Shown one piece after another: positions 24,174-34,108 of a stretch of 64,000 nucleotides of DNA. The translations under genes and the position numbers were made by a program. This DNA is from Ustilaginoidea virens. Lineage: Eukaryota > Ascomycota > Sordariomycetes > Hypocreales > Clavicipitaceae. The notes below the pieces were generated by a model. It was not told the origin of the DNA, did no database searches, and saw only the letters and a list, made by a program, of their open reading frames with translations. Position 1 is the first letter of the stretch; every line of letters begins with the position of its first letter. Location: contig NC_057316.1 of assembly GCF_000687475.1 (NCBI RefSeq), positions 7,402,041-7,466,040 on the forward strand, written 5' to 3'.

Positions 24174-24888
24174 CCGCAGCCGCAGCCGGTAGATCAGAGT
24201 CCCTTCTGGGGGCAGGGTCAGGCCAGTGGGTCGCAGGTTCGGTATATGCAGATGCGCGCAAATTTTCGCGTGCACGCAAAGTACCGCTCTACTAAAAAAA
24301 AAATTTCCTGGCTTAATTCAGACAAGTGAGGGGCAACCAGTCGCATAGAGTACCAGTACATTAAGAGGCGCGTAAATTTTTGCGTGCACGCAAAGTACCA
24401 CTCTACAATTAAGGGGCAATTAGTTGCTCTGCTCTAAGTGGCAACCATTCGCATAAAGTACTTATATATAGAGAGCTATGTAAAATTCGCGTGCATATAA
24501 AGTACCGCTCTACAAATGAGGGGCAACCGTTCGTATAAGGTATTAGTATATATAGAGCCACGCAAAATTCGCGTGCACATAAAGTACTACTCTATAAATG
24601 AGGGGCAACCATTTGCCTAGGCAACTATTTACCTAAAAAACTATTTACTTAGGCAACTATTTCACTAGATAACTATTTGCCTAGGCAACTATTAGTATAT
24701 ATAGAGGCACGCAAATTTTCGCGTGCATATAAAGTACCGCTCTATAATTAAGGGGCAACTATTTCCCTAGGCAAATACTTATAGAGGCACGCAAAATCTA
24801 TATGTATATAAAGTACCGCTCTTTAAGTGACTATTTGACTAAAGTATCACTATATACTATACACTATTAAACTCGCGTGCACGTAAAG
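24174..24888. repeat. Unmutated junction DNA and irregular CGCGTGCAC-motif repeats
   Basis: The first 70 bp beyond the duplication are GC-rich and rich in CA/TG, so they have escaped RIP. From 24240 a motif (gcaaattttcgcgtgcac, then aaagtaccgctcta, then ggggcaac) recurs irregularly, with gcctaggcaactattt variants near 24610-24690. It leads into the 237-bp array, which uses the same motif. Confidence 0.7.
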
Positions 24889-26530
24889 TATCCGACTGTC
24901 GTTATTTTTTTAAGCTAAATCTAGAAAATCATCTGGCGATAGGGGTATTGTACCTACGTACCTACTAAATATTAAATCGACTTAGTACATACTCATATGC
25001 GCTAAATTTCGCGTGCATATAAAGTACCGCTCTATAATAAAGGGCAACTATTTGCTCCCTAGGGCAACCAGTTGAGTAAAGTATCACTATATACTATGCA
25101 CTATTAAACTCGCGTGCACGTAAAGTATCCGACTATCGTTATTTTTTTAAGCCAAATCTAGAAAATCATCTAGCGATAGGGGTGTTGTACCTATGTACCT
25201 ACCAAATATTAAATCGACTCAGTATATACTTATATGCGCTAAATTTCGCGTGCATATAAAGTACCGCTCTATAATAAGGGGCAACCATTTGCTCCCTAGG
25301 GCAACCAGTTGAGTAAAGTATTACTATATACTATACACTATTAAACTCGCGTGCACGTAAAGTATCCGACTATCGTTGTTTTTTTAAGCCAAATCTAGAA
25401 AATTATCTGGCGACAGGGGTGTTATACCTATATACCTACCAAATATTAAATCGACTCAGTATATACTTATATACGCTAAATTTCGCGTGCACATAAAGTA
25501 CCGCTCTATAATGAAGGGCAACTATTTGCTCCTTAGGGCAACCAGTTGAGTAAAGTATCACTACATACTATGCACTATTAAACTCGCGTGTACGTAAAGT
25601 ATCCGACTGTTGTTGTTTTTTTAAGCCAAATCTGGAAAATCATCTGGCGATAGGGGTGTTATACCTATATACCTACTAAATATTAAATCGACTTAGTATA
25701 TACTCATATGCGCTAAATTTCGCGTGTATATAAAGTACCGCTCTATAATAAGGGGCAACCATTTGCTCCCTAGGGCAACCAGTTGAGTAAAGTATCACTA
25801 TATACTATGCACTATTAAACTCGCGTGTATGTAAAGTATCCGACTATCGTTGTTTTTTTAAGCCAAATCTGGAAAATCCTCTAGCGATAGGGGTATTATA
25901 CCTACGTACCTACCAAATATTAAATCGACTTAGTACATGCTTATATGCGCTAAATTTCGCGTATATATAAAGTACCGCTCTATAATAAGGGGCAACTATT
26001 TGCTCTCTAGGGCAACCAGTTGAGTAAAGTATCACTATATACTATGCACTATTAAACTCGCGTGTACGTAAAGTATCCGACTGTTGTTGTTTTTTTAAGC
26101 TAAATCTGGAAAATCCTCTAGCGATAGGGGTGTTATACCTATGTACCTACCAAATATTAAATCGACTCAGTATATACTTATATGCGCTAAATTTCGCGTG
26201 TATATAAAGTACCGCTCTACAATAAGGGGCAACCATTTGCTCCCTAGGGCAACCAGTTGAGTAAAGTATCACTATATACTATGCACTATTAAACTCGCGT
26301 GCACGTAAAGTATCCGACTGTCGTTATTTTTTTAAGCCAAATCTGGAAAATCCTCTGGCGATAGGGGTATTATACCTATGTACCTACTAAATATTAAATC
26401 GACTTAGTATATGCTCGTATGCGCTAAATTTTGCGTGCATATAAAGTACCGCTCTATAAGTAAGGGGCAAACATTTAACTAAAGTATCACTACATATTAT
26501 GCACTATAAAATTCGCGTGCATATAAAGTA
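24889..26530. repeat. 237-bp tandem satellite, about 7 units
   Basis: The tccgact landmark recurs at 24891, 25128, 25365, 25602, 25839, 26076 and 26313, each exactly 237 bp apart; the last unit is shortened. Each unit contains two CGCGTGCA(C/T) boxes and an AAGTACCGCTCTA box. Units differ by C/T and G/A changes, so RIP is present but mild. No coding potential seen. Confidence 0.95.
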
Positions 26531-26537
26531 TCCTAAA

Positions 26538-27110
26538 GGCGCGCAAGCAATATATGTGATCACCTTACTGTAAAGGCTGGCAGGGGATTCGGCAAAAGGC
26601 GCGCAAGCAATACACGTGACCTCACTCTAAAGGCATGCAGTGCATATAGCAAAAGGCGCGCAAGCAATATACGTGACCTCACTCTAAAGGCATGTAGTGT
26701 ATATAGCAAAAGGCGCGCAAGCAATATATGTGACCTCACTCTAAAGGCATGTAGGGCATACAGCAAAAGGCGTGCAAGCAATATACGTGACCTCACTCTA
26801 AAGGCATGCAGTATATACAGCAAAAGGCGCGCAAGCAATACATGTGACCTCACTCTAAAGGCATGCAGTGCATACAGTAAAAGGCGCGCAAGTAATACAC
26901 ATGACCTCACTCTAAAGGTATGTAGGGCATACAGCAAAAGGCGCGCAAGCAATACACGTGACCTCACTCTAAAGGCATGCAGTGTATACAGCAAAAGGCG
27001 CGCAAGCAATACATATGACCTCACTCTAAAGGCATGTAGGGCATATAGCAAAAGGCGCGCAAGCAATATACGTGACCTTACTCTAAACACAGGCAGACGC
27101 GCTATTAGTA
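26538..27110. repeat. 57-bp tandem minisatellite, about 10 units
   Basis: The ggcgcgcaagc landmark recurs at 26598, 26655, 26712, 26769, 26826, 26883, 26940, 26997 and 27054 (57-bp steps; the first step from 26538 is 60). Units carry cacgtgacc and aaggcatgcag. Since 57 is 19 codons, one minus-strand frame stays open (26560-27138), which I regard as incidental. Confidence 0.93.
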
Positions 27111-27147
27111 TATATAATATTACCCTAAAGGCGTGCATATCAAATAA

Positions 27148-27982
27148 ACTACTTCAGACCTACAGGTCCCAACTATACTATTGATTTAGTAGAAGTAAGA
27201 TATATCTTCTTTATTCATTTATTATTTCCCTTTATATTACTTATCTCTTCGGACCTGCAGGTCCTAATAAGGCTTATATACCTACCTCTTCGGACCTGCA
27301 GGTCCTAGTAAGGCTTATATACCTACCTCTTCGGACCTATAGGTCCCAGTAAGGCTTGCATACTTATTTATTCGGACCTATAGGTCCCAATAGGCTTCTA
27401 TCTATACTAGGCGAAGCAGTAATAAGGAGGAAAAGGGCAGATAGCGCTACATCTAACAATATAGCCTTTTTATATATGCGTGCCGCAGTTATATATGCGT
27501 GCTGCGGTTATATAGGCAGCTGTAGCCGTACCGCGGCCTTATATGCTATATACCTAGTTAGATGCGCTAAATAATTGGCTGATTAACCGACTGATTAATA
27601 ATTCTAATAGCGTTATTACCTTACTTCTTACTATTTACTACCTTATGACCTTCTTCTTTACTAGCTTTATTCCCAATCTCTTTATATACTACCTTTTATA
27701 TTAATATTCTCCTTCTTCTTTTTTACCCTTACTCTTTTTTTTCTTTTTTATTTTTACTCTCCTTTTTCTTTTTTACTTTTACTTTCTTCCTTTTTTTTTA
27801 TATATTACTCTCTTCCTTCTTTTTTATACTTTACTCTCTTCCTTCTTTCTTATATATTACTTTTTTCCTTTTTTTTTATATTTTACTCTTTTCCTTCTTT
27901 CTTATATTTTACTCTCTTCCTTCTTTCTTATACTTTACTCTCCTCCTTATAGGATATAATTTAAGCTTATATGCATATTATT
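27148..27982. repeat. Palindrome-array module 1 with pyrimidine tract
   Basis: GGACCTGCAGGTCC-type palindromes at 27251, 27292, 27333 and 27374 form a 41-bp tandem, with one more near 27152. Then comes a block starting aggcttctatctatactagg, several tgccgcagttata repeats and a long C/T-rich tract (27640-27950) ending aggatataattt. The two central palindromes still have the unmutated CTGCAG. Confidence 0.85.
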
Positions 27983-28665
27983 CAGACCTATAGGTCCCAA
28001 TAGGGCTTGCATACTTATTTATTTAGACCTATAGGTCCCAATAGGGCTTGCAACTTATTTATTCAGACCTGTAGGTCCTAATAGGCCTTATATGCTTATT
28101 TATTTAGACCTATAGGACCTATAGGGCTTGTATGCTTATTTATTTAGACCTATAGGTCCTATAGGGCTTGTATGCTTATTTATTCAGACCTATAGGTCTT
28201 AATAGGCTTCTATCTATACTAGGCGAAGCGGGAAAAAGGAGGAAAAGGGCGGATAGTACTATATCTAACGATATAGCCTTTATATATATATATGCGGCAG
28301 TTATATATACGTGCCGCAGTTACGTATGCATGCCGCAGATATAAATACGTATTAGGGTCACGTGAGCAGCCGCTGCTATAACGCGGCTATATATGCCATA
28401 TACCTATATACCTATTAGGTACGCTTATTACTTCCTATAATTTACTGCTACCTTACGACCTTCTTTTTTACCAGCTTAATTTATAGCCTTTTTATCTACT
28501 ACCTGCTATACTTATACTCCCTTTTTTCTTCCTTACCTTTATTCTTTTCTTTTATTTTTACTTTTATCTTTCTTCCTTTTTTTTACTCTTTTCTATCTTT
28601 TTTTCCTTTATTCTCATCCTTCTTTCTTACCCTCTACTTTCTTCCCTTTAGGATATAATTTCCCT
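27983..28665. repeat. Palindrome-array module 2 with pyrimidine tract
   Basis: Tandem copy of module 1. Six palindromes between 27985 and 28200 are spaced about 38-41 bp, followed by the same aggcttctatctatactagg block, cgtgccgcagtta repeats, a C/T-rich tract and a closing aggatataattt. Confidence 0.85.
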
Positions 28666-28876
28666 ACTCTATCGCCGGATTATAATACCTATATTATTAT
28701 ATTAATGCCTCGGCCCTATAAATATTTTCATAAGGTTAGTAATATCATAAGTGGGTATAAAGAATTCCTTAAAAATAACTTAGCTAATATAGAGCTATAG
28801 GATCGTTATCCTGGCAAAATGCCAGTTTATACATCGCTATATAAGCAACGGCTCGCCCGGTCTAATATTATATTAT

Positions 28877-29135
28877 CCTGGCAAAATGCCAGTTCGCATA
28901 TCCCTATATAAGGATTAGCTCGGCCTATCCACTACCATATTATCCTTAACGAGATAGGGGTACCTATTAATAAGCTGCAGAAAATGATTTATTAGCAATA
29001 TTACTTATACGTAAGATCGACCACGCCTATATCGCTACACCCAGGCTTTTACTATACTTACCTTATAGGATAGGCAGCAAAAGCGCATGAGAATATCGCT
29101 ACTAGCGAAGGATTCTATATTAGCGGCAAAATGCC
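28877..29135 (+). pseudogene. Argonaute PIWI-domain fragment, copy 1
   Basis: Reads SSHIPI-stop-GLARPIHYH, then IILNEIGVPINKLQKMIY, a tract ending RSTTPISLHPG, and FYYTYLIG. This matches the C-terminal end of eukaryotic PIWI domains: IQG-x-x-RP-x-HYH, LQ, Y-x-R-x-T, then P-x-x-YYAHL. In active Argonautes the His of YYAHL completes the catalytic DEDH set; here it reads Tyr, a C-to-T change. It is followed by a KAHENIATSEGF tail and a ggcaaaatgcc motif. No MID, PAZ or upstream PIWI sequence was recognised next to it. Confidence 0.8.
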
Positions 29136-29149
29136 AATTATTAGTCATC

Positions 29150-29295
29150 ATACATAAGCAGTATTACTCGTACGCGAGATTAACCACGCCTATATCGCTA
29201 CATCCGGCCGTCTACTATACCCACCTTACACGATAGTAAGTAAAAGCGCATAAGAATATCGCTACTAGCAAAAGATTTTATATTAGCGGGAAACC
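29150..29295 (+). pseudogene. Argonaute PIWI-domain fragment, copy 2 (partial)
   Basis: Starts inside the LQK-MIYQQ region and reads YYSYARLTTPISLHPAVYY, then THLTRQ. The YYAHL histidine is kept (codon 29222-29224). It ends with the KNIATSK tail and an agcgggaaaccgct variant of the closing motif. No frame upstream. Confidence 0.75.
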
Positions 29296-29304
29296 GCTAA
29301 TGCC

Positions 29305-29388
29305 TATCTACTACTATATAGTTAATCTTACGTACGAGTAATATTGCTGATAGTAGTAGAATACGGCCGGGTGCAGCCATATAGGCGT
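29305..29388 (-). pseudogene. Argonaute PIWI fragments in reverse orientation
   Basis: The reverse complement of 29313-29348 matches the agcaatattactcgtacg segment, and that of 29350-29388 matches the acgcct-atat-gc-cacccggccgt segment of copies 1-3. Their order is swapped relative to a simple inversion. Together with copy 2 they could fold as an imperfect hairpin. Confidence 0.6.
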
Positions 29389-29590
29389 TATCCTGGACGA
29401 GATGGGGGTGCTTATAATTAAGCTGCAAAAGATGATATACCAGTAATATTATTTATACGCAAGATCGACTACGCCTGTATTACTACATCCGGCCGTCTAC
29501 TACGCCTACTTTACTAGATAGTAAGCAAAAGCGCATAAAAATATCGCGACTAGCAAAGGAGTATAGATTAGCGGTAAAATACGTATGCTA
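29385..29590 (+). pseudogene. Argonaute PIWI-domain fragment, copy 3
   Basis: Reads VILDEMGVLIIKLQKMIYQ, RSTTPVLLHPAVYYAYF and the KNIATSKG tail. The catalytic His position again reads Tyr. It ends with agcggtaaaatacg. Confidence 0.78.
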
Positions 29591-29599
29591 TTTTCGGCG

Positions 29600-30130
29600 A
29601 TAACGAAAAGATATTTAGTTATAAAGACTTAAGGATTATATTGTAATACCGAGCAAATAATATAAGACTATATGTGGAAATTATTTATAGTAAGAAGTTG
29701 AAACCGCCGATTAGTATTGACGAGCCTACGGATATTAATACTCTGCTTTAAGAGGGAAACTATCTGCCTAAAAGTAGGCTGCCCCCGTCTTTGCTATATA
29801 GCATACGCTAACTAGGTCTAGTTGCCTTTATAAAAGGTTCTGACTTTAAAAATAGCGCTTAATAACTCGGCGATAACTAGACACCTCTTAGCACTCTTTA
29901 CGAAACTATTAAGGGACTAAATAGAAAATATAAAGTCTGGAAGGGTAGCTTGGCTGACCCTATAGTTTTATAGCTGAATATATATATCTAAATCTTAATT
30001 CCTCTTTTTATCGAGGGCGGTTTCTATATTAGCTAGGACCCTAATTTAGACTCGCCTACGCTAGATTTATCCGATATAGACCGTTAGACTGTTTTTTTCC
30101 TATATTATACATAAAAGTCGATTGATAAAC
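29600..30130 (+). pseudogene. Decayed frame of unknown family leading into PIWI copy 4
   Basis: One frame from about 29616 reads GDNEKIFSYKDLRIIL, later LKPPISIDEPTDINTLL and SPTLDLSDIDRQTVFF, with scattered TAA/TAG codons. It may be continuous with the PIWI fragment at 30140, in which case it could be more of the same protein, but I do not recognise PAZ, MID or the upstream PIWI motifs in it. Confidence 0.45.
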
Positions 30131-30139
30131 CGGAGAAGA

Positions 30140-30375
30140 CTAATTCGCGTATCGCTATATAAGGAATATATCGGCCTATATACTACCACGTTATCCTAGA
30201 CGAGATTAGGATGCCTTTTAATAACCTATAGAAAATAATATATTAATAATCTTATTTATACGCAAGATCGATATCGCCTATATGGCTATACCCGGCCTTT
30301 TACTATACGTACCTTATAGTATAGCGAATAAGAGCGTAGGTATTCTTTAACGAGGTAAAGGATATATATAGGGAA
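30140..30375 (+). pseudogene. Argonaute PIWI-domain fragment, copy 4
   Basis: Reads NSRIAI-stop-GIYRPIYYH, VILDEIRMPFNNL, then YARSISPIWLYPAFYYTYL, and a longer C-terminal tail (VFFNEVKDIYREISITK). This is the fullest single copy. The HYH site reads YYH and the catalytic His is Tyr. Confidence 0.8.
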
Positions 30376-30689
30376 ATATCTATTACTAAATAAATTAATA
30401 AAGATAATAATAAACTAGTCCCGGATAGCGATAATAGACGAGGCCAAGTAGAGTTAGCAATACCTGCTCGGCTGCATTTAGAGCTAATTAGCGGGACTAT
30501 CTATATAGTCCTCAGCCTTATCGGGAGGGGCTTAGTATAATAAGCAAAGACTGGGGATTAATCTAATAGATTTCTTGCATATTTATACGAATATAAGCTA
30601 TTATCACTAGGCTCTTTTTTCCAGGTTATTAGGATATTATTCCTATAAGCGACACCATAAGAACCAGATATATTAACTTTATTTACGGT
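30376..30689 (+). other. Unrecognised RIP-mutated sequence between PIWI copies
   Basis: Weakly coding-like (for example LELISGTIYIVLSLIGRG near 30480-30535) but broken. No family recognised. Confidence 0.3.
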
Positions 30690-30910
30690 TGTGGAGAGAA
30701 AGACCTAAGAATATCGCAACTAGCGAAAGATTCTATATTGGCGGCAAAATGCTAACTCTTGATAATTATATATCAGCACTATTACTTATACGCTAGATCG
30801 GCCACTCCTCTATCGCTATACCCGCCTATTTTCTACATATACCTTACCAAATAGCAAGCAAAAGCGCATAAGAATATCGCAACTAGCAAAGGATTCTAGC
30901 TTAGCGGCAA
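30690..30910 (+). pseudogene. Argonaute PIWI-domain fragment, copy 5 (partial)
   Basis: Between two agcgaaagattctata/gcaaaggattctag tails it reads HYYLYARSATPLSLYPP, FYIYL and AKAHKNIATSKGF. Ends with an agcggcaaaatacc motif. Confidence 0.7.
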
Positions 30911-31504
30911 AATACCACCCGACTTTTAGTTATAATACATTAACTTCGTTTGCGGTTATAAAGAGAAAGACCTTAGAGTTAACTAATTAGCGAGGGGAAT
31001 AGCTCTACCTAGCACTAACAAGACTTAGGCCCCTAAGTTTAGGTCCTTTAGCGGCATCGGCTCTTTTTTTCACTACCTAACTCGATATAGAGGTATCCCT
31101 AGGCTATAGGCATTCCGTCTAGCTTATTAACGGCTGAAGAAGATAATAGCTGAAGAAGATAATAGCTAAAGAAGATAATTATTACGGCCCCTAGGCTATA
31201 GGCATTCTATCTAGCTTATTAACGGCAGAAGAAAATAACAACTAAAGAAGATAAATATTATAGCCCCTAGGCATTAATAATTTTCTATAGTGGCGCAACC
31301 GCATAGTGCGGGGCAACATCACTTGCCAGCTGATAGCAGCCGTCTGCCCCGCTCACCTAGACTATACACTATATATACACTATATAGCTAGGCGTGCTTC
31401 AGTCTTAGCATATAGTATGGCTTTACCTAGCTGCTCTAACTTCCCCCTTCTACCTCTTATCCGCTTTAGTTAGCGGTAAAATACCAACTAACTAATAGTC
31501 ATTC
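30911..31504. other. Unrecognised stretch with small AAGAAGATAA repeats
   Basis: At 31130-31260 a gctgaagaagataata unit repeats, and a 'cccctaggctataggcattct...agcttattaacggc' block occurs twice. No gene seen. A less mutated patch lies at 31290-31370. Confidence 0.4.
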
Positions 31505-31835
31505 TATATTAGTATAGGCATAAAGGAGAACTACGGTTCTCTGTAAACCTCGATAAAAATAGGCAGCTAGCCGGTACTCCGGTATAAGATTCAACACGCT
31601 TTCTCGTTATACTACGAGCTATAACTAAAATGCATATTGGCTACTTTTACCTTACAATCTTCCTAATGCCTAACTACCACTAATCAGTATAGGTATAAAG
31701 GAGAACTATGGTTCTCTATAAACCTCGATAAAAACAGGCAGCTAGCTAGTGCTTTAGTACGAGATTCAGTACGCTTTCTTATTACGCTGCGAGCCATAAC
31801 TAAAGTGTACATTAGCTACTCTTGAGATAATATAC
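31505..31835. repeat. 175-bp direct repeat, two units
   Basis: The agtatagg landmark at 31511 and 31686 starts two units, each with aaaggagaacta, ggttctct and aaacctcgataaaaa, a gcagctagc segment and a ctataactaaa end. They differ by transitions. Confidence 0.8.
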
Positions 31836-31935
31836 TAGTAATATTACTCGTACGCGAGATCGACTACGCCTGTATCGCTGTATCTAGCCGTCTACTATGC
31901 CTACCTTGCTAGATAGCAAGCAAAAGCGCTAATTC
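31836..31935 (+). pseudogene. Argonaute PIWI-domain fragment, copy 6 (partial)
   Basis: Reads YYSYARSTTPVSLYLAVYY then AYLARQQAKA. It is cut off after AKA and joins unrelated sequence. Confidence 0.72.
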
Positions 31936-32560
31936 TATATAGGCTGCAGGCCTTACTTAGTATACCTTTACTAATTTACCGCAAATAGACAAAGAGAGCA
32001 TTCTAAAGGCTACAATATAGCGCTAGGCGACAAAGAATCCACTCCCTAGGATATAAAAGGCTAAAGCGAACGGCCACTATAGTATATATATAGACTCGCT
32101 CCTTCAACTAAATATCATAGCGGCATTTAATATAGTAATTATACCCGCCTTATCTACTTACCCCTAAATAAAAGACTCCTACTATATGGAGAAGATCCGC
32201 AACGGACCTAAGAGCTACCGCTTAATTGCTAAGGCCAACGGAGCCATATTTAAGCTATACCGCACGCGTAGCGGCACGACAATCAAGCCTATAACGGCCG
32301 AGGAGGAAGGTTTCGCCAAGCCTAAGCCTATCTACCTGCTTACCAGCAGCAGCCCAGACGAGCAGCAGATATAGTAGCGCTTTAGGGATATAGCTGAGAA
32401 GGGGAATATAGAGCCGCCTATCGTAGCAGCAGACTAGCTTACAGATATAGCCATAGCGCAGTAAGTGCGATTTAAAGATAAGTTTCTAATTAAAAACTTT
32501 AGCCGAAAGACTCTTTCTTATAAAAGTATTAACCTATAAGGCTTTCCGGAAATATAGCTT
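31936..32560 (+). pseudogene. Decayed frame of unknown family with a clean 62-codon stretch
   Basis: A clean stretch at 32186-32374 reads MEKIRNGPKSYRLIAK and continues to DEQQI before a TAG. Further coding-like sequence follows after stops (QRFRDIAEKG, then FKDKFLIKNF in the same frame). No domain recognised. It precedes the 161-bp array, whose first copies begin where this frame fades. Confidence 0.4.
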
Positions 32561-32567
32561 GACTATC

Positions 32568-33345
32568 GCAATAAGGCTATTTTAGGCCTAGTTAATCGTC
32601 TTTCCAAAAAGATGGCTTAACCGTCGCAATAAGGCTATTTCGGGCCTGGTCAATCCGCAATAATGACGAGCAGATATTGAAAAAAATTTTGCAGACTTAA
32701 AGTTATCGGAGGACCCATACCTAAAAATATATAGCGTCGTTCCAGAAAGAGGGCTTTATATAAGCCATTCTAATATACTAACCATCGCAATAAGGCTATT
32801 TCGGGCCTGGTTAATCCGCAATAACGACGAGCAGATATTGAAAATAATATTGCGGACTTAAAGTTGTCGGAGGACCCATACCTGAAAATATATAGCGTCG
32901 TTCCAGAAAGAGGGCTTTATATAAGCCATTCTAACATACTGACTATCGCAATAAGGCTATTTCGGGCCTAGTTAATCCGTAATAACGACGAGCAGATATT
33001 GAAAATAATATTGCGGACTTGAAGTTGTCGGAGGACCCGTACCTGAAAATATATAGCGTCTTTCCGGAAAGAGGGCTTTATATAAGCCATTCTAATATAC
33101 TGACTATCGCAATAAGGCTATTTCGGGCCTAATCAATCCGCAATAACGACGAGCAGATATTGAAAATAATATTGCAGACTTAAAGTTGTCGAAGGACCTA
33201 TACCTGAAAATATACGGCGTCGGTCCGGAAAAAGGGCTTTATATAAGCTATTCTAACGTACTAACCGTTGCAATAAGGCTATTTCGGGCCTGGTTAATAG
33301 GCTTTCTAGGAAGAGGGCTTTATATAAGCCACTCTAAGGTCCGTT
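32568..33345. repeat. 161-bp tandem array, about 4.5 units
   Basis: The gcaataaggctat landmark recurs at 32626, 32787, 32948, 33109 and 33270 (161-bp steps), with a short extra copy at 32568. Units contain cgacgagcagatattgaaaa and agagggctttatataagcc. 161 is not a multiple of three, so it is not a protein repeat. Confidence 0.92.
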
Positions 33346-33789
33346 ACAACTAAAATAGAAATAGGAAATATAGCAGAGGCAGAGGATATAAAAGCAGAGG
33401 CATTTAATAATAAGGATTTATATAAGCATAATTAATAAGATAATAAGCAATAAAAGAAGGGAGATAAGGTTATAAATGTATAATACTCCTACTAGGCATT
33501 AGCTTATAGTTAGCGGCATTAGCTCTTAGTCGGCATTAATAAGCATAGGTTTAGTGCATATATTTAAATTCGGGATGTATATGAAGCCGATGATGTGTGT
33601 GTTTTATATGGTGGGACCATAAGCCTTGGTGGGGCACCTATTGGTGACACATACATACCGCGGGCTGCTGTAAGTCAGGTGATAGGCGGCCACCTGACCT
33701 AAGCATATGCAGCGAGTCGATTCCGCCACTATATATCGGTGCATCCTCGCACGTAGGAACCATTCTATACTGGCACTATTGGTGCCATA
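33346..33789. other. Less mutated spacer, no gene seen
   Basis: From about 33540 the sequence keeps many CA and TG dinucleotides (for example tggtggggcacctattggtg), so RIP is light. No reading frame or repeat unit recognised. Confidence 0.5.
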
Positions 33790-34108
33790 TTAAGGGGTAC
33801 CTATTTATATATAGGGTCGCGCGTGTGGTATAATATACCCATTAATCACGAAGCAAAGGTATTCTATTATTTTGCTAATAACTATCTAAGAAAGTAGGAA
33901 AGAGGCAAAAGAGAGGAATTACATAATATAGCCTCGGTTATGCGCGTGCTATAGTCACGTGCCTTAGCGCGGTCGGGCCGGGCTGCCCGCGTGCCCTACT
34001 AGGCATAGGGGGTAAACGGGCAAAAGTGGCTATATCGTGCGCAGCGGCGCGCGGCATATCTATCGCAGTATGTGCCCAATTGGGCACCTTACGATAGCGA
34101 TTCCAACA
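33790..34108 (-). repeat. LTR-like element, least mutated member
   Basis: On the minus strand it begins TGTTGGAATCGCTATCG at 34108, has a near-palindromic centre with GTGCCCAATTGGGCAC (34070-34085) inside tatcg...cgata arms, then cttttgcccg, gggcagcccggcc and a ctatatataaataggtacccc end. Five other members in the window share these landmarks in RIP-mutated form. The TGTTGG start would suit an LTR; no internal retroelement genes are attached. Confidence 0.65.

Noticed and set aside
26538..27110. CRISPR-like regular array
   Set aside because: Whole units repeat without unique spacers, and the context is eukaryotic, so it is a minisatellite.
26560..27138. 192-codon minus-strand frame with a 19-residue periodicity
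   Set aside because: It follows from the 57-bp tandem unit having one stop-free frame. There is no start context, no neighbour support and no sign of selection on codons.
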